From an uncultured Clostridia bacterium (GTDB lineage Bacteria; Bacillota; Clostridia; Christensenellales; Borkfalkiaceae), in the NCBI GenBank assembly GCA_945638575.1, contig CALZDP010000001.1, forward strand, positions 62,001 through 126,000: a DNA stretch of 64,000 nucleotides, given 5' to 3'. The notes under the pieces are model-generated. The model was given only the letters and a program-made list of their open reading frames with translations. It was not told where the DNA came from and made no database searches. Numbering within the stretch: position 1 is the first letter of the stretch; each line of letters opens with the position of its first letter. A program made the translations under genes and the position numbers. Positions 1 through 7,900 of this stretch are shown piece after piece.

Positions 1-180
1 GGGAGTCAAACTTAGTATGTCGTAAATTTTATCGATATCTTCATCGCTAAAAGGATCGCTGCAAAAAGGTAAGACCTCTAAAAGACGATTTTTGACGTAG
101 AAAATATTTCGTTCGTCCAACTCTAAATTTTCTTTGGCGTATTGGGTAAGTTTTTCTGCTTCGGTTAAATATTCTTTCAT
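1..180 (-). CDS. galT: Probable UDP-glucose--hexose-1-phosphate uridylyltransferase (class II GalT), N-terminal part only
   Basis: This gene is not in the ORF track because it runs off the left edge. The reverse complement of 1-180 is an uninterrupted 60-codon frame starting with ATG (MKEYLTEAEKLTQYAKENLE). The stretch YAKENLELDERNIFYVKNRLLEVL resembles, from memory, the N-terminus of class II (Firmicutes-type) GalT, which transfers UMP between UDP-glucose and galactose-1-phosphate in the Leloir pathway. Only about an eighth of the expected length is present and no catalytic motif is visible. The identity therefore rests on N-terminal resemblance alone. It follows the PH-domain gene on the same strand with a 90-base gap. 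Confidence 0.5.
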   Translation of the reverse strand, partial: MKEYLTEAEKLTQYAKENLELDERNIFYVKNRLLEVLPFCSDPFSDEDIDKIYDILSLTP

Positions 181-225
181 AATTTTACTCTGTCATTATC
201 GCCTATTGTAAAGATAATTACATCC

Positions 226-254
226 AAAAAAGGGCGATAACGGACTTATAGCCC
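226..254 (+). repeat. Copy 1 of a dispersed intergenic repeat (GATAACGGACTTATAGCCC)
   Basis: The sequence AAAAAAGGGC-GATAACGGACTTATAGCCC lies between the galT fragment and the PH-domain gene. Two further copies with nearly the same core occur in other gaps, one near 6.65 kb inverted and one near 55.07 kb. The cores match at 14 of 15 positions pairwise for the closest copies. Confidence 0.6.
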
Positions 255-270
255 CACTTTTTTTAAATAT

Positions 271-729
271 CTATTTATCCGTATCGTCCGATGCGGAAGA
301 TTGGCTTTCAAAAAGAATCTTTTTGTTTTTACTTCTTAAGGCGTCGACTATATCCATTGTGTTGACGTTTGCAACCGATATTATCATAAAATTATCTTCG
401 CCGAAAAACACCGTCAATTTATCTTTGTCGGGGTCGTAAAGGGTTTTTGTTATTTCCTTAACCGGGATAACGTTTTTCAATATTCCCCAACGCAAAACAA
501 AGTTTAAGTCGTTTACTTCGTAATAGGAAGATACAAATATTGAAACTATTAGCACGATTATCAAAATCGATACTAACAATGTGGTAATTAGACCTATTAT
601 ATGGCTTGGGTCGTACCCTGTTTTTATAAGGCGGTAAACGGACATACCGATAGTTAAACAGGCAAGCAAAAGTGCCGCCGCCATCAAAAGGTAAACGTAA
701 TTTTTGAATTTATACTTAAATCTTTTCAT
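271..729 (-). CDS. Membrane protein with a bacterial PH-like domain (bPH_4/DUF1200 type)
   Basis: A 152-residue protein with two membrane segments near the N-terminus (about residues 11-32 and 42-67). A short soluble domain follows, reading YEVNDLNFVLRWGILKNVIPVKEI. The pattern of a strand with R-x-G, then IPV..I, is that of small bacterial pleckstrin-homology-like domains (PF06713 or PF03703 families). Their biochemical role is unknown. The C-terminus is acidic and serine-rich. It lies 31 bases beyond the YhbY gene on the same strand and is probably in the nth-obg-yhbY transcription unit. The domain call is by pattern, not by search. Confidence 0.65.
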   Translation of the reverse strand: MKRFKYKFKNYVYLLMAAALLLACLTIGMSVYRLIKTGYDPSHIIGLITTLLVSILIIVLIVSIFVSSYYEVNDLNFVLRWGILKNVIPVKEITKTLYDPDKDKLTVFFGEDNFMIISVANVNTMDIVDALRSKNKKILFESQSSASDDTDK

Positions 730-760
730 ATTTGCCTTATATTTGCCTTGTTTTGCGCCG

Positions 761-1057
761 TTAAAATTCGATGTGGTTTACGCCGGGTTTTTCGCTTCTT
801 CTGTATAAAACTATTTTCTTACCGATTACGCAAACTACGTCGGCTCCTGTTTTTTGGGAAAGTTCTTCGGAAAAAGCAACCGCTTCGTCGCCTGCGTTAT
901 CTAATACGGAAATTTTTATAAGTTCCCTTTTGTCAAGGGCTTTTGTAACCGTTTCTATTAAGGCGTCGGAAACACCGCCCTTGCCTATCTGGGTTATGGG
1001 GGTAATGTTTTGCGCCATGCTTCTTAAATTGCTTCTTTGTTTTGACGTGAAATTCAT
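761..1057 (-). CDS. yhbY: Ribosome assembly RNA-binding protein YhbY (CRM domain)
   Basis: A small single-domain CRM (chloroplast RNA splicing and ribosome maturation) protein associated with pre-50S ribosomal particles. The diagnostic GKGGVSDALIETVTKALDKRELIKISVL matches the CRM fold, with its GxxG RNA-binding loop around GKGG. The ORF track starts eight codons earlier at 1081. The ATG of MNFTSKQRSN at 1057 is preceded by AGAGG with a good spacing, so I choose that start (98 residues, the usual family length). It follows obg with a 62-base gap, a common neighbourhood of ribosome-biogenesis genes. Confidence 0.9.
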   Translation of the reverse strand: MNFTSKQRSNLRSMAQNITPITQIGKGGVSDALIETVTKALDKRELIKISVLDNAGDEAVAFSEELSQKTGADVVCVIGKKIVLYRRSEKPGVNHIEF

Positions 1058-1119
1058 ATTAAAAACCTCTTTACTAATCAATAATCGGATTTTTTTATTA
1101 CCGACCTAAAAATCGAAAA

Positions 1120-2385
1120 CTAATCTAAATAATCGAATTCTACTTCGCCGATGACAACCGTGTCGCCATCCTTTACGCCCATATTTTTAAGGGCTTTGAA
1201 AACACCTTTGTCGCGCAAGGTCTTTTGCATATAGGAAAGAGAATCCATATCGTTTAAAACAACGTTTCTCGTAAGCAAGTCCACCAACGGACCGATAACA
1301 ACGTAAGCGCCGTCCTCGTCCCTTTCGATTTCAAATGAGTTTTCATCCTTTTTTTCATAGACGAATTCTTCGTATTCGATGGGCTTTACGGGGGGCAGGG
1401 TTTTAAGGGTTTGGTAAACTTCGTCCAAAAGGGCTTCTATACCCTCGCCCGAAATTGCCGAAATGGGAAAGATTTTGTACTTTTTGCCAAACTTTTTGAT
1501 AAACTTTTTACAGTTTTCTTCCGCACCGTACATATCCGTTTTGTTTAAAGCCACTATTTGCAAAAGATTTGCGACTTCTTCATCGTAGGCTTTGAGTTCT
1601 GCGTTCAATTTATTAAAATCTTCGATAGGGTCTCTGCCTTCCATGCCGGAAATATCCACAATGTGCACAAGCATTCTCGTCCTTTCGATATGGCGCAAAA
1701 ATTCGTGTCCTAAACCTGCGCCCTCGCTTGCGCCTTCAATAAGCCCCGGTATGTCGGCAACGACGAAGTTATCGTCGTAATGGTTTACCACGCCGAGATT
1801 AGGCGACAGCGTTGTAAAATGGTAGGCGGCAATTTTGGGTTTTGCGCCTGAAATTTTGGATAACAAGGTGGACTTTCCTACGCTCGGGAAGCCCAAAAGT
1901 CCGACGTCGGCGATGGTTTTTAACTCTAAGGTAAGCCTTACCGGTTCGGTCATAACTCCCTTTTGAGAAAAATGGGGGGCGTGGCGTGTGGACGTACAGA
2001 ATTTTACGTTGCCTTTACCTCCCTTTCCGCCTTCCAAAACCAACTTCTTTTCGCCGTCATAGAAAATATCACAGACGATTTTGCCTGTGCTTCTGTCCTT
2101 TATAACAGTACCGAGCGGTACGAAAATTTCAAGATCTTCGCCCTTTTTGCCATAACACTTTTTAGGACCGCCTTTGGTACCGTTGCCGGCAAAATACTTC
2201 TTTTTATAGTAAAAGTCAATTAGACTCGACTTTCTTTTATCGCCAACAAAATAGATGTCTCCGCCGTCTCCGCCGTCTCCGCCGTCAGGTCCGCCGTTGG
2301 TAACCCCTTTATAGTGGATAAATGAGGTTGCGCCGTCGCCGCCGTTCCCTGCTTTTATAATTATACTTTCCTTATCAACGAACAT
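1120..2385 (-). CDS. obg: GTPase Obg (CgtA), ribosome assembly and stress GTPase
   Basis: A full-length 421-residue Obg GTPase that binds the 50S subunit. The glycine-rich Obg fold occupies about residues 1-158 (GGDGGDGGDGGDIYF). The G domain follows with P-loop GFPSVGKST at about 165-173, G3 DIPGLIEGA at 211-219 and G4 NKTD at 281-284. The C-terminal OCT domain covers about 345-421, as in Firmicute Obg proteins. No key residue is missing. The start has GGAAG upstream. It lies 37 bases beyond nth, and that gap together with the end of nth carries an 18-bp tandem duplication. Confidence 0.97.
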   Translation of the reverse strand: MFVDKESIIIKAGNGGDGATSFIHYKGVTNGGPDGGDGGDGGDIYFVGDKRKSSLIDFYYKKKYFAGNGTKGGPKKCYGKKGEDLEIFVPLGTVIKDRSTGKIVCDIFYDGEKKLVLEGGKGGKGNVKFCTSTRHAPHFSQKGVMTEPVRLTLELKTIADVGLLGFPSVGKSTLLSKISGAKPKIAAYHFTTLSPNLGVVNHYDDNFVVADIPGLIEGASEGAGLGHEFLRHIERTRMLVHIVDISGMEGRDPIEDFNKLNAELKAYDEEVANLLQIVALNKTDMYGAEENCKKFIKKFGKKYKIFPISAISGEGIEALLDEVYQTLKTLPPVKPIEYEEFVYEKKDENSFEIERDEDGAYVVIGPLVDLLTRNVVLNDMDSLSYMQKTLRDKGVFKALKNMGVKDGDTVVIGEVEFDYLD

Positions 2386-2404
2386 ATAAAATACTTCCGA
2401 TTTT

Positions 2405-2440
2405 CTATTTTTGACAGTCTTTCTATTTTTGACTGTCTTT
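2405..2440. repeat. 18-bp tandem duplication across the nth stop codon
   Basis: CTATTTTTGACAGTCTTT at 2405-2422 is followed at once by CTATTTTTGACTGTCTTT at 2423-2440, matching at 17 of 18 positions. Read on the coding strand, one copy contains the last codons and stop of nth and the second lies in the nth-obg spacer. It looks like a slipped-strand duplication. Confidence 0.85.
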
Positions 2441-3058
2441 GTAAAATTTGCACAAAGATTTTAAATTGCAATTTTCGCAGTCCGGCTTACGCGCGTGGCA
2501 GACCTCTCGACCGTGGTTTATCAAAAAATGATGGGCGTGTCGCCATAAATGTCGGTCTATAAGCCCGTTAAGTTGCAATTCTGTATGTAACGGGTCCTTT
2601 GCGTCGCTTAAACCCAAGCGGTGTGAAACCCTGAATACGTGGGTGTCGACCGCAATAGCCTGTCCGTTAAAACCGACCGAATAAACTACGTTTGCGGTTT
2701 TTCTTCCGACGCCCGCCAAAGTCTGCAATTTTTCGACAGTATCGGGTACTTTGCCGTCAAACTTTTCAACTATATCTCGGCTGGCTTCCAAAATGTGCCT
2801 TGCCTTTGAGTGATAAAATCCGCAACTGTGAATGTAAGTTTCCAACTCTTCAAGAGAAAGGGTTAACATCTTTTCGGGGGTATTGTAATTTTTGAAAAGT
2901 TCTTTGGTAACGATGTTGACACGCTTGTCCGTACACTGCGCCGATAAAATGACCGCGACTAAAAGTTCGTAATTGCTTTTAAATTCCAATGCGGTTTCGG
3001 CGTCGGGATAAGCGTTACTTAAAATTTCAATTATTTTTGACGCTTGTACTTTGTCCAT
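2423..3058 (-). CDS. nth: Endonuclease III (DNA glycosylase/AP lyase)
   Basis: A 211-residue base-excision-repair enzyme that removes oxidised pyrimidines and nicks abasic sites. The helix-hairpin-helix LAGVGRKTANVV carries the catalytic lysine at residue 120. The catalytic aspartate is at 138 (AVDTHVFRV). These match the E. coli Nth positions. The [4Fe-4S] loop is C-x6-C-x2-C-x5-C at 187, 194, 197 and 203. The length is typical. It appears to be the first gene of the nth-obg-yhbY group, with a promoter just upstream. Confidence 0.96.
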   Translation of the reverse strand: MDKVQASKIIEILSNAYPDAETALEFKSNYELLVAVILSAQCTDKRVNIVTKELFKNYNTPEKMLTLSLEELETYIHSCGFYHSKARHILEASRDIVEKFDGKVPDTVEKLQTLAGVGRKTANVVYSVGFNGQAIAVDTHVFRVSHRLGLSDAKDPLHTELQLNGLIDRHLWRHAHHFLINHGREVCHARKPDCENCNLKSLCKFYKDSQK

Positions 3059-3099
3059 AACATACCGTGGCTATACTTTTTATTATATACTTACGATAT

Positions 3100-3128
3100 A
3101 TTTTAGCACAAACAGCGCCAATTTACAA
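3100..3128 (-). promoter_or_regulatory. Putative sigma-A promoter for nth
   Basis: On the minus strand, TTGTAA (3123-3128) is separated by 17 bases from TAAAAT (3100-3105), about 40 bases upstream of the nth start. Both hexamers differ from consensus, so the call is moderate. Confidence 0.45.
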
Positions 3129-3173
3129 TTAAATTAAGTAAGTTATTTATTTTATAGAACCTTAAATATGCTT

Positions 3174-3437
3174 TTAAGGGTATGCGCGGAAGGTCGAAAC
3201 CCTGCCGTCGACTCTTTTAACTTTGTAAATTCCGTAAAAACCGTCGAAACCGCCATGCTTTAAAATTCTTAAAGCGAGCGAAAAATGCCTTTCGTCAAAC
3301 TTGGCGGATAAACCGCAACCGATATGGGCTTCCTTCGGGGTAGCAACTGTTTCGACTATGGCGCCGTTATATTTTAATGCGTTTATAAAGGTGAAAAGAT
3401 CTGTTTTAGACCTGAAAACTGCAATACATTTTATCAT
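3174..3437 (-). CDS. DUF3343 small protein, putative Se/S carrier
   Basis: An 87-residue protein with the DUF3343 (Se/S carrier-like) pattern: N-terminal IAVFRSKTDLFTFINALKYNG, then GCGLSAKF with a conserved cysteine near residue 41, and a C-terminal GFDGFYGIY. Members of this family often sit beside class V aminotransferase-like cysteine desulfurases and have been proposed to accept sulfur or selenium. Here it is divergent from such an enzyme, with only 49 bases between the starts, which fits that pairing. The carrier role is inferred from family context. Confidence 0.75.
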   Translation of the reverse strand: MIKCIAVFRSKTDLFTFINALKYNGAIVETVATPKEAHIGCGLSAKFDERHFSLALRILKHGGFDGFYGIYKVKRVDGRVSTFRAYP

Positions 3438-3486
3438 TTTAACCTACGATATGAATTTTTAACCTATGTAAAAAATATAATTTAAT

Positions 3487-4614
3487 ATGATATATTTTGA
3501 TAACGCCGCAACCGGCGGATTTAAACCGAATATTGTTAAAGAAAGTGTAAAAAGTCTTTTAGACGATTATCAAGTAAACGTCGGCAGAGGCAGTTACGAT
3601 ACCGCCGTTTTTGCCGAAGAAAGAGTTTTCGAGTGCAGAAGATTTTTATCAAATAACCTTAATAACGGGCATATAGGCAGACTTTTGTTTACCGCTAACT
3701 GCACACAGGCGTTAAATTTTTGCGTGTTCGGATTTAAAGGTTTGGGAAGCGAAATCGTTACAACCGTTACCGAACACAACAGCGTTTTAAGGCCTATTTA
3801 TAAACTTGCCAAAGATAAAAATATGACTATACGATTTGCCAAGCCGGAAAACTACGGCGGAGTTAAAGCGGAAAGCGTATTAAATCTTGTTAACGACAAA
3901 ACGGCTTTCGTTATCATGAATGCGGTTTCCAACGTTACAGGATATAAAAATCAATTTGAAGAGGTCGGGCAAAATTTAAAAGGGAAAATTCCGTTTTTTG
4001 TCGACGGCGCGCAGGCAGGCGGTCATATTAACTTTGACATTATGGGCGACAATATTTCCGCACTGTCGCTTGCAGGGCATAAAGGGCTTTATGCCTATCA
4101 AGGGGTCGGGGTGCTTGCAATAAATAAAAATTATGATTTAGAGCCTACAAACTTTGGCGGAAGCGGAACGGAAACTTTTAGCGAAGTCCCGTTTTCCTAT
4201 CCCGAAAAATTAGAAGCAGGCACTTTAAATTACCCTGCAATATGCTCTTTATATCATGGGGCAAAGTTTGCTTTTGATAATATGGCTTACCATAACGAAA
4301 GGTTAATTTACCTTAGTAACAGGCTTATAGGCGGACTTTTGGAAATTAAAGGGATAAAAATCTATTCCGAAAAAAACCCTTACGGGATAGTTTCCTTTGC
4401 GGCGGAATGTCCGTCGCAGATTTTGGCAGATGTTTTGGGCAAGGTCTATAAGATTGCGGTACGCGGAGGATTCCACTGCGCGCCCCTTATGCACAAACAC
4501 TTAAAAACCGACGATAACGGGCTTATACGCCTATCTTTATCCCCTTTTAACACCGAAGATGAAATTGATTGTTTTTTAAATCATTTGCCGGACGCTATGT
4601 CACTGTGTCTTTAA
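3487..4614 (+). CDS. Cysteine desulfurase family protein (class V aminotransferase fold, PLP)
   Basis: A 375-residue PLP enzyme. The N-terminus YFDNAATGGFKP is typical of the NifS/SufS superfamily. The PLP-binding lysine lies in LAGHKGLYAYQG (about residue 199), with FVDGAQAGGH before it supplying the cofactor aspartate. A candidate persulfide cysteine is in VRGGFHCAPLMHK near residue 333. It most resembles the 'cysteine desulfurase family protein' group (TIGR01977 type), distinct from housekeeping IscS or SufS; no SufU or IscU is nearby. The likely role is sulfur or selenium mobilisation with the divergent DUF3343 protein. Its 3' end overlaps the convergent gene by 15 bases. No clear ribosome binding site is visible. 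Confidence 0.8.
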   Translation: MIYFDNAATGGFKPNIVKESVKSLLDDYQVNVGRGSYDTAVFAEERVFECRRFLSNNLNNGHIGRLLFTANCTQALNFCVFGFKGLGSEIVTTVTEHNSVLRPIYKLAKDKNMTIRFAKPENYGGVKAESVLNLVNDKTAFVIMNAVSNVTGYKNQFEEVGQNLKGKIPFFVDGAQAGGHINFDIMGDNISALSLAGHKGLYAYQGVGVLAINKNYDLEPTNFGGSGTETFSEVPFSYPEKLEAGTLNYPAICSLYHGAKFAFDNMAYHNERLIYLSNRLIGGLLEIKGIKIYSEKNPYGIVSFAAECPSQILADVLGKVYKIAVRGGFHCAPLMHKHLKTDDNGLIRLSLSPFNTEDEIDCFLNHLPDAMSLCL

Positions 4615-4887
4615 TTTTTTGATAATTAAATCAAGTTCTGACCGCTGAGTTTCGTCTAACATCGGGCGTAACATATCGGCAAAATTATCGAGATCGCCGT
4701 CGCTTAGTTTACCTTCGCGACGGTTTTTTTCGGCAACTTTTACAATTTCGGATACGATATCGGATTGGCTTTTTCCCTCGTAATCTTTTACGAAGTTACG
4801 AAGCAGTCTTTCCGCATTTTTGTCCATTTTTTGATTGTTAGTTTGCTTTTTGTTACTGCTGTTTTGCTTATAATCGGAAAATTTCAA
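4600..4887 (-). CDS. Small hypothetical protein, charged helical
   Basis: A 95-residue, highly charged, soluble protein that I do not recognise. The first 20 residues are Asn/Lys/Gln-rich and probably disordered. Residues 21-95 look helical (LLRNFVKDYEGKSQSDIVSEIVKVAEKN). There are no cysteines and no membrane segment. The start codon is TTG, supported by GGAG eight bases upstream. It is divergent from the 134-residue protein with 66 bases between the starts, and the two may be functionally linked. It overlaps the 3' end of the convergent desulfurase gene by 15 bases. Confidence 0.6.
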   Translation of the reverse strand: MKFSDYKQNSSNKKQTNNQKMDKNAERLLRNFVKDYEGKSQSDIVSEIVKVAEKNRREGKLSDGDLDNFADMLRPMLDETQRSELDLIIKKLKTQ

Positions 4888-4953
4888 ATATCTTACTCCA
4901 CATAAATATTTTATGTCGGTAAACGCATATAATGTTAAAGAGAAGTTTCAATT

Positions 4954-5358
4954 ATGGATTTTAGCAAAATTTTTTCTTGGATAAAAGAAATGTTTTCGGG
5001 CGGGGCGTTGGACTTTTTATCCGATGTTGACGAAGAAACTTTGTCGCCCGTTGCCGCCTTACTTAATATAAACAGCAAGTCGCTTTGCTCTCTTGTCAGG
5101 GTTTTACCGCCCCTTTTTAAAGGGGAAATTTCCCTTTCCGAAGCCCTGCCGTCGCTTTTACCGATTGTGTTATCATTTTTACTTTCCTCTAAATTAAAAA
5201 GCGAAGTAAGCGTTGAGAAAACCGATGAAAACCTTGAAAAACCGACCTATAGCCCTACTTTTGAACAAAATGAAACCGCAAACGAATTTTGTTCGTTTGC
5301 GGATAACGATATAAGTTATTCTATAAATGCCTACTTGCAAAGCGATAGCGCGTCGTAA
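4954..5358 (+). CDS. Small hypothetical protein with a hydrophobic helical core
   Basis: A 134-residue protein that I do not recognise. Residues 1-80 contain amphipathic and hydrophobic helices (LSEALPSLLPIVLSFLLSSKL) that may associate with membrane. Residues 85-134 are polar and probably disordered. AAAGAGAAG precedes the ATG, and TATAAT occurs about 20 bases upstream of the start, without a convincing -35. The 3' end overlaps the convergent S41 protease gene by 28 bases. It may cooperate with the divergent 95-residue protein, but nothing in the sequence proves it. Confidence 0.55.
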   Translation: MDFSKIFSWIKEMFSGGALDFLSDVDEETLSPVAALLNINSKSLCSLVRVLPPLFKGEISLSEALPSLLPIVLSFLLSSKLKSEVSVEKTDENLEKPTYSPTFEQNETANEFCSFADNDISYSINAYLQSDSAS

Positions 5359-6605
5359 AAAGCCCCCTTTTCCGATTCCGGTAAAATCCTTTTGTCAAGG
5401 CTCGGGGTTAAACCTACGCCGTGAATGGAAATTTTGGATTTGGGCCAGAAAATTTTTGCCGTAGTAAGTTTTATGGCATCGCCTTGCACTCTTGTATAGG
5501 TGGTCTGCATTATTCCCTTGCCGTAACTTTTATAAACTTTGTTTCCGTTACCAACAGTCCCTTCCAAAATAACGTTGACGATATTATCTTTGTCGTAATC
5601 TAAAACCGCGCCCATTAAGGCCTCCGAAGCGGAAGCACTGCCGTTATTTGCCAAAATTACTATCTTCTCGTAATTGTAACGGTTATAATCGGTTGCGGTA
5701 CTGTAAAATTCGCTTTTTGCGCCGTCTTTGTATTCGGCGTATGAAATAAGATTTTTACTGCCGTCCGACGCATTTATAAGATGTGATGATACGGCTTCCA
5801 AAATATTCATATAGCCACCGCCGTTATTGCGCAAATCCAAAATCAAACAGGTTTTATTTGTTTCGCGAAAACGATCGAGCGCCATTTGAAACTGCGTAAC
5901 CGAACCTTCTGTTCCGTTAGATAAGCCGTTAAAACCCGAATAACGCAAAAATGCCGTTTTTTGCTTGCCTTCCATTGGGTAAACTGTGTTGTCGGCAAGC
6001 CTTTCAAAACTCATTTTTCCGCTTTGATCGGTAAATCCGTATTCGCCCGTTTCGTCATAATAACTTACGTAAGTTTGAGTGTATTCCTTTTTTGAAACCG
6101 TGTGATTTACAACTTCTTCACCGTACTGTACCTGAAAAATAAAGTCGGTGTTTACGGGGATATCGGATAACAGGTTATCGACTGTGTTGTCCGACGTGCT
6201 TGAAATGGTGTCTGCGGTTAAGCCGATGCCTACGATTTTACCCCCTTCAGTAACGCCCCCTTTTTTAGCCGGCGAATTGCCCAAAACCTGCGTTATAACG
6301 TTAGTGTTTACATCGTAAGAAAACCCCACGCCCTCACGCCTTCCGAGAGAGGTCTTTTTTATTACTTCGTATTCTTCCTTGGTATAATAGTTTGAATACT
6401 TGTCTAAAAGTACACCTTCGATTAAACCTATAATGTCGTCGGATTCTTCGTAATAATACTTTTTATACATCGTGATGATGTAATTTAGGGTTTGTACGTC
6501 TTTATCCAAAGCATTACGCCCCGTCAAAAAGCCGGCAAAAAACACACCGCACGCTACTATAACCGAACACACGCTTATAAGCGTTATTTTAACTTTTTTG
6601 TTCAT
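5331..6605 (-). CDS. S41 family C-terminal processing peptidase (CtpA-like), membrane-anchored
   Basis: A 424-residue protease exported through one N-terminal membrane segment (about residues 8-28). A PDZ-like region follows at about 90-170, including EGVGFSYDV and SPAKKGGVTEGGKIVGIG. The S41 protease domain follows. The nucleophile is the middle serine of NGSASASEA (about S325). LILDLRNNGGG is the usual strand before it. The general-base lysine motif is unusual: GTVGNGNKVYKS replaces the common T-F/Y-G-K-G, with K356 as the likely base. Such enzymes trim C-termini of exported proteins. AAGGAG precedes the start. It lies 68 bases beyond the PucR-like regulator, possibly in one transcript. Confidence 0.88.
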   Translation of the reverse strand: MNKKVKITLISVCSVIVACGVFFAGFLTGRNALDKDVQTLNYIITMYKKYYYEESDDIIGLIEGVLLDKYSNYYTKEEYEVIKKTSLGRREGVGFSYDVNTNVITQVLGNSPAKKGGVTEGGKIVGIGLTADTISSTSDNTVDNLLSDIPVNTDFIFQVQYGEEVVNHTVSKKEYTQTYVSYYDETGEYGFTDQSGKMSFERLADNTVYPMEGKQKTAFLRYSGFNGLSNGTEGSVTQFQMALDRFRETNKTCLILDLRNNGGGYMNILEAVSSHLINASDGSKNLISYAEYKDGAKSEFYSTATDYNRYNYEKIVILANNGSASASEALMGAVLDYDKDNIVNVILEGTVGNGNKVYKSYGKGIMQTTYTRVQGDAIKLTTAKIFWPKSKISIHGVGLTPSLDKRILPESEKGAFYDALSLCK

Positions 6606-6632
6606 AAATTCTCCTTAAAGCCTGCAAAAGTC

Positions 6633-6661
6633 GGGCTATAAGCCTGTTATCAACCATTTTT
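6633..6661 (-). repeat. Copy 2 of the dispersed intergenic repeat (inverted)
   Basis: On the minus strand this reads AAAAATGGTT-GATAACAGGCTTATAGCCC, matching 17 of 19 core bases of copy 1 near 236-254. It sits in the short gap between the regulator and the S41 protease. Confidence 0.6.
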
Positions 6662-6673
6662 ACTTGTACACTT

Positions 6674-7711
6674 TCAGTCTGAAATCTTTTTGATAACCGA
6701 CAACAGCCTAAAAGTTAAAGCATCGGAAAACCGTCTTATGTCGAGATTTGCCACTCGTTTTATTTTATCAAGACGGTAGGACAAAGTGTTGCGGTGGGTG
6801 TAAAGCTCCCTGCTTGCCTCACTCAAATTAAGGTTGTTTTCAAAAAAGACTTCAGCGGTTTTCGACATTTCGGGGTCGTCGAATAGGGCTTTGGCTTCCT
6901 CGGTTAAAAGGTTTGAAGTTAATTCCTTCAATTTATATTTGGGAACGTCTTCAATCAACCTTATCATCAAAAAATCGGTAAAAGTACGAACAAATGAATT
7001 GTTACACAAAAAACCGTTCATCTTCATTGCTGCAAGCCCCTCTTTATAGGATAAAAAGACCTTGTTCACGCTTTCTTTATAGGTACCGCAACCTATTACC
7101 ACCTTTGCGCCGGTAGCGCGCAAAATTTCGGTGTGCAGGCTTTGAGCAAAGTCCTTAACTGAAGGTTTTTCTGCTTCCGGTTCAACCATTTGAATATAAG
7201 CAAGGGTGGTATCGTCTATTACCGTAACCAAATTTTTGTTTTGCTGTTTTGTGCTTAAATAATTTTTTACCGCCTCACACATACGCTTGTCGGAAGATAT
7301 GGCAAGACAGAAGCAAAGTCCGTCTATAATACCGTTTTCCTTTAAAAATGCCTGAATTCCTTCAGAAGAAATTTCGTCAAGAAGTATGCGTTTTAAAACT
7401 TCGGAAGGGTTTAATCCGTTAGTTTCATCCTTAAAATTTTCGATAATGGAAGTTATTAAATAGGCATAGTTTTCGGTCGTTTTACCTGCTCCGTCGATAC
7501 TTCCGATAAAGTTAACGCCCGAATAACGAAACCTGAAAAAGGTCTTATTTTGCTTTTGAGAAGCATATATTTGGGAAAAATCGGTGCGGTTAGGCATTAC
7601 GGGCGGAGTATTGCTTCCCGTTATAACGTACTTCATATTGTCGGAAAACGCAGTTACTTCTATACCTGTGCGTTGGGTTACGGAATTTAAGATTGCGGAT
7701 AATTTTTTCAT
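6674..7711 (-). CDS. PucR/CdaR-type helix-turn-helix transcriptional regulator
   Basis: A regulator of about 345 residues ending in LNLSEASRELYTHRNTLSYRLDKI, a textbook PucR C-terminal HTH (HTH_30, PF13556). The N-terminal two-thirds resembles the CdaR/PucR sensor region (GGDEF-like) but no ligand motif is recognised. The ORF track starts at a TTG at 7729. I prefer the in-frame ATG at 7711 (MKKLSAIL), which begins where the fold appears to begin; the upstream GGTG is a weak ribosome binding site, so the choice is not certain. A perfect 27-bp palindrome 45 bases upstream of this start suggests autoregulation. The regulated substrate is unknown; the next gene is the S41 protease. Confidence 0.85.
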   Translation of the reverse strand: MKKLSAILNSVTQRTGIEVTAFSDNMKYVITGSNTPPVMPNRTDFSQIYASQKQNKTFFRFRYSGVNFIGSIDGAGKTTENYAYLITSIIENFKDETNGLNPSEVLKRILLDEISSEGIQAFLKENGIIDGLCFCLAISSDKRMCEAVKNYLSTKQQNKNLVTVIDDTTLAYIQMVEPEAEKPSVKDFAQSLHTEILRATGAKVVIGCGTYKESVNKVFLSYKEGLAAMKMNGFLCNNSFVRTFTDFLMIRLIEDVPKYKLKELTSNLLTEEAKALFDDPEMSKTAEVFFENNLNLSEASRELYTHRNTLSYRLDKIKRVANLDIRRFSDALTFRLLSVIKKISD

Positions 7712-7755
7712 AATACACCATAGGCGCAACTTCGCCTTTGCTGATTTTTTAAAAC

Positions 7756-7782
7756 ATCATTTGTGCAACTTGCACAAATGAT
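7756..7782. promoter_or_regulatory. Perfect 27-bp palindrome, candidate operator
   Basis: ATCATTTGTGCAA-C-TTGCACAAATGAT has 13-base arms around a single central base. It lies 45 bases upstream of the regulator start, in the divergent spacer. The one-base centre makes it poor as an RNA hairpin and well suited to a dimeric DNA-binding protein. Confidence 0.7.
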
Positions 7783-7900
7783 TTATTTAATTTTACAACC
7801 TTTATCCCCTTTTTGCAAGCGTTTTTTGAAAATTTTTAGTGCGAAAAATGCAGTTTAAAATATAACTTTGTAAATTTCACACATTCACCGAAATTTTGCA

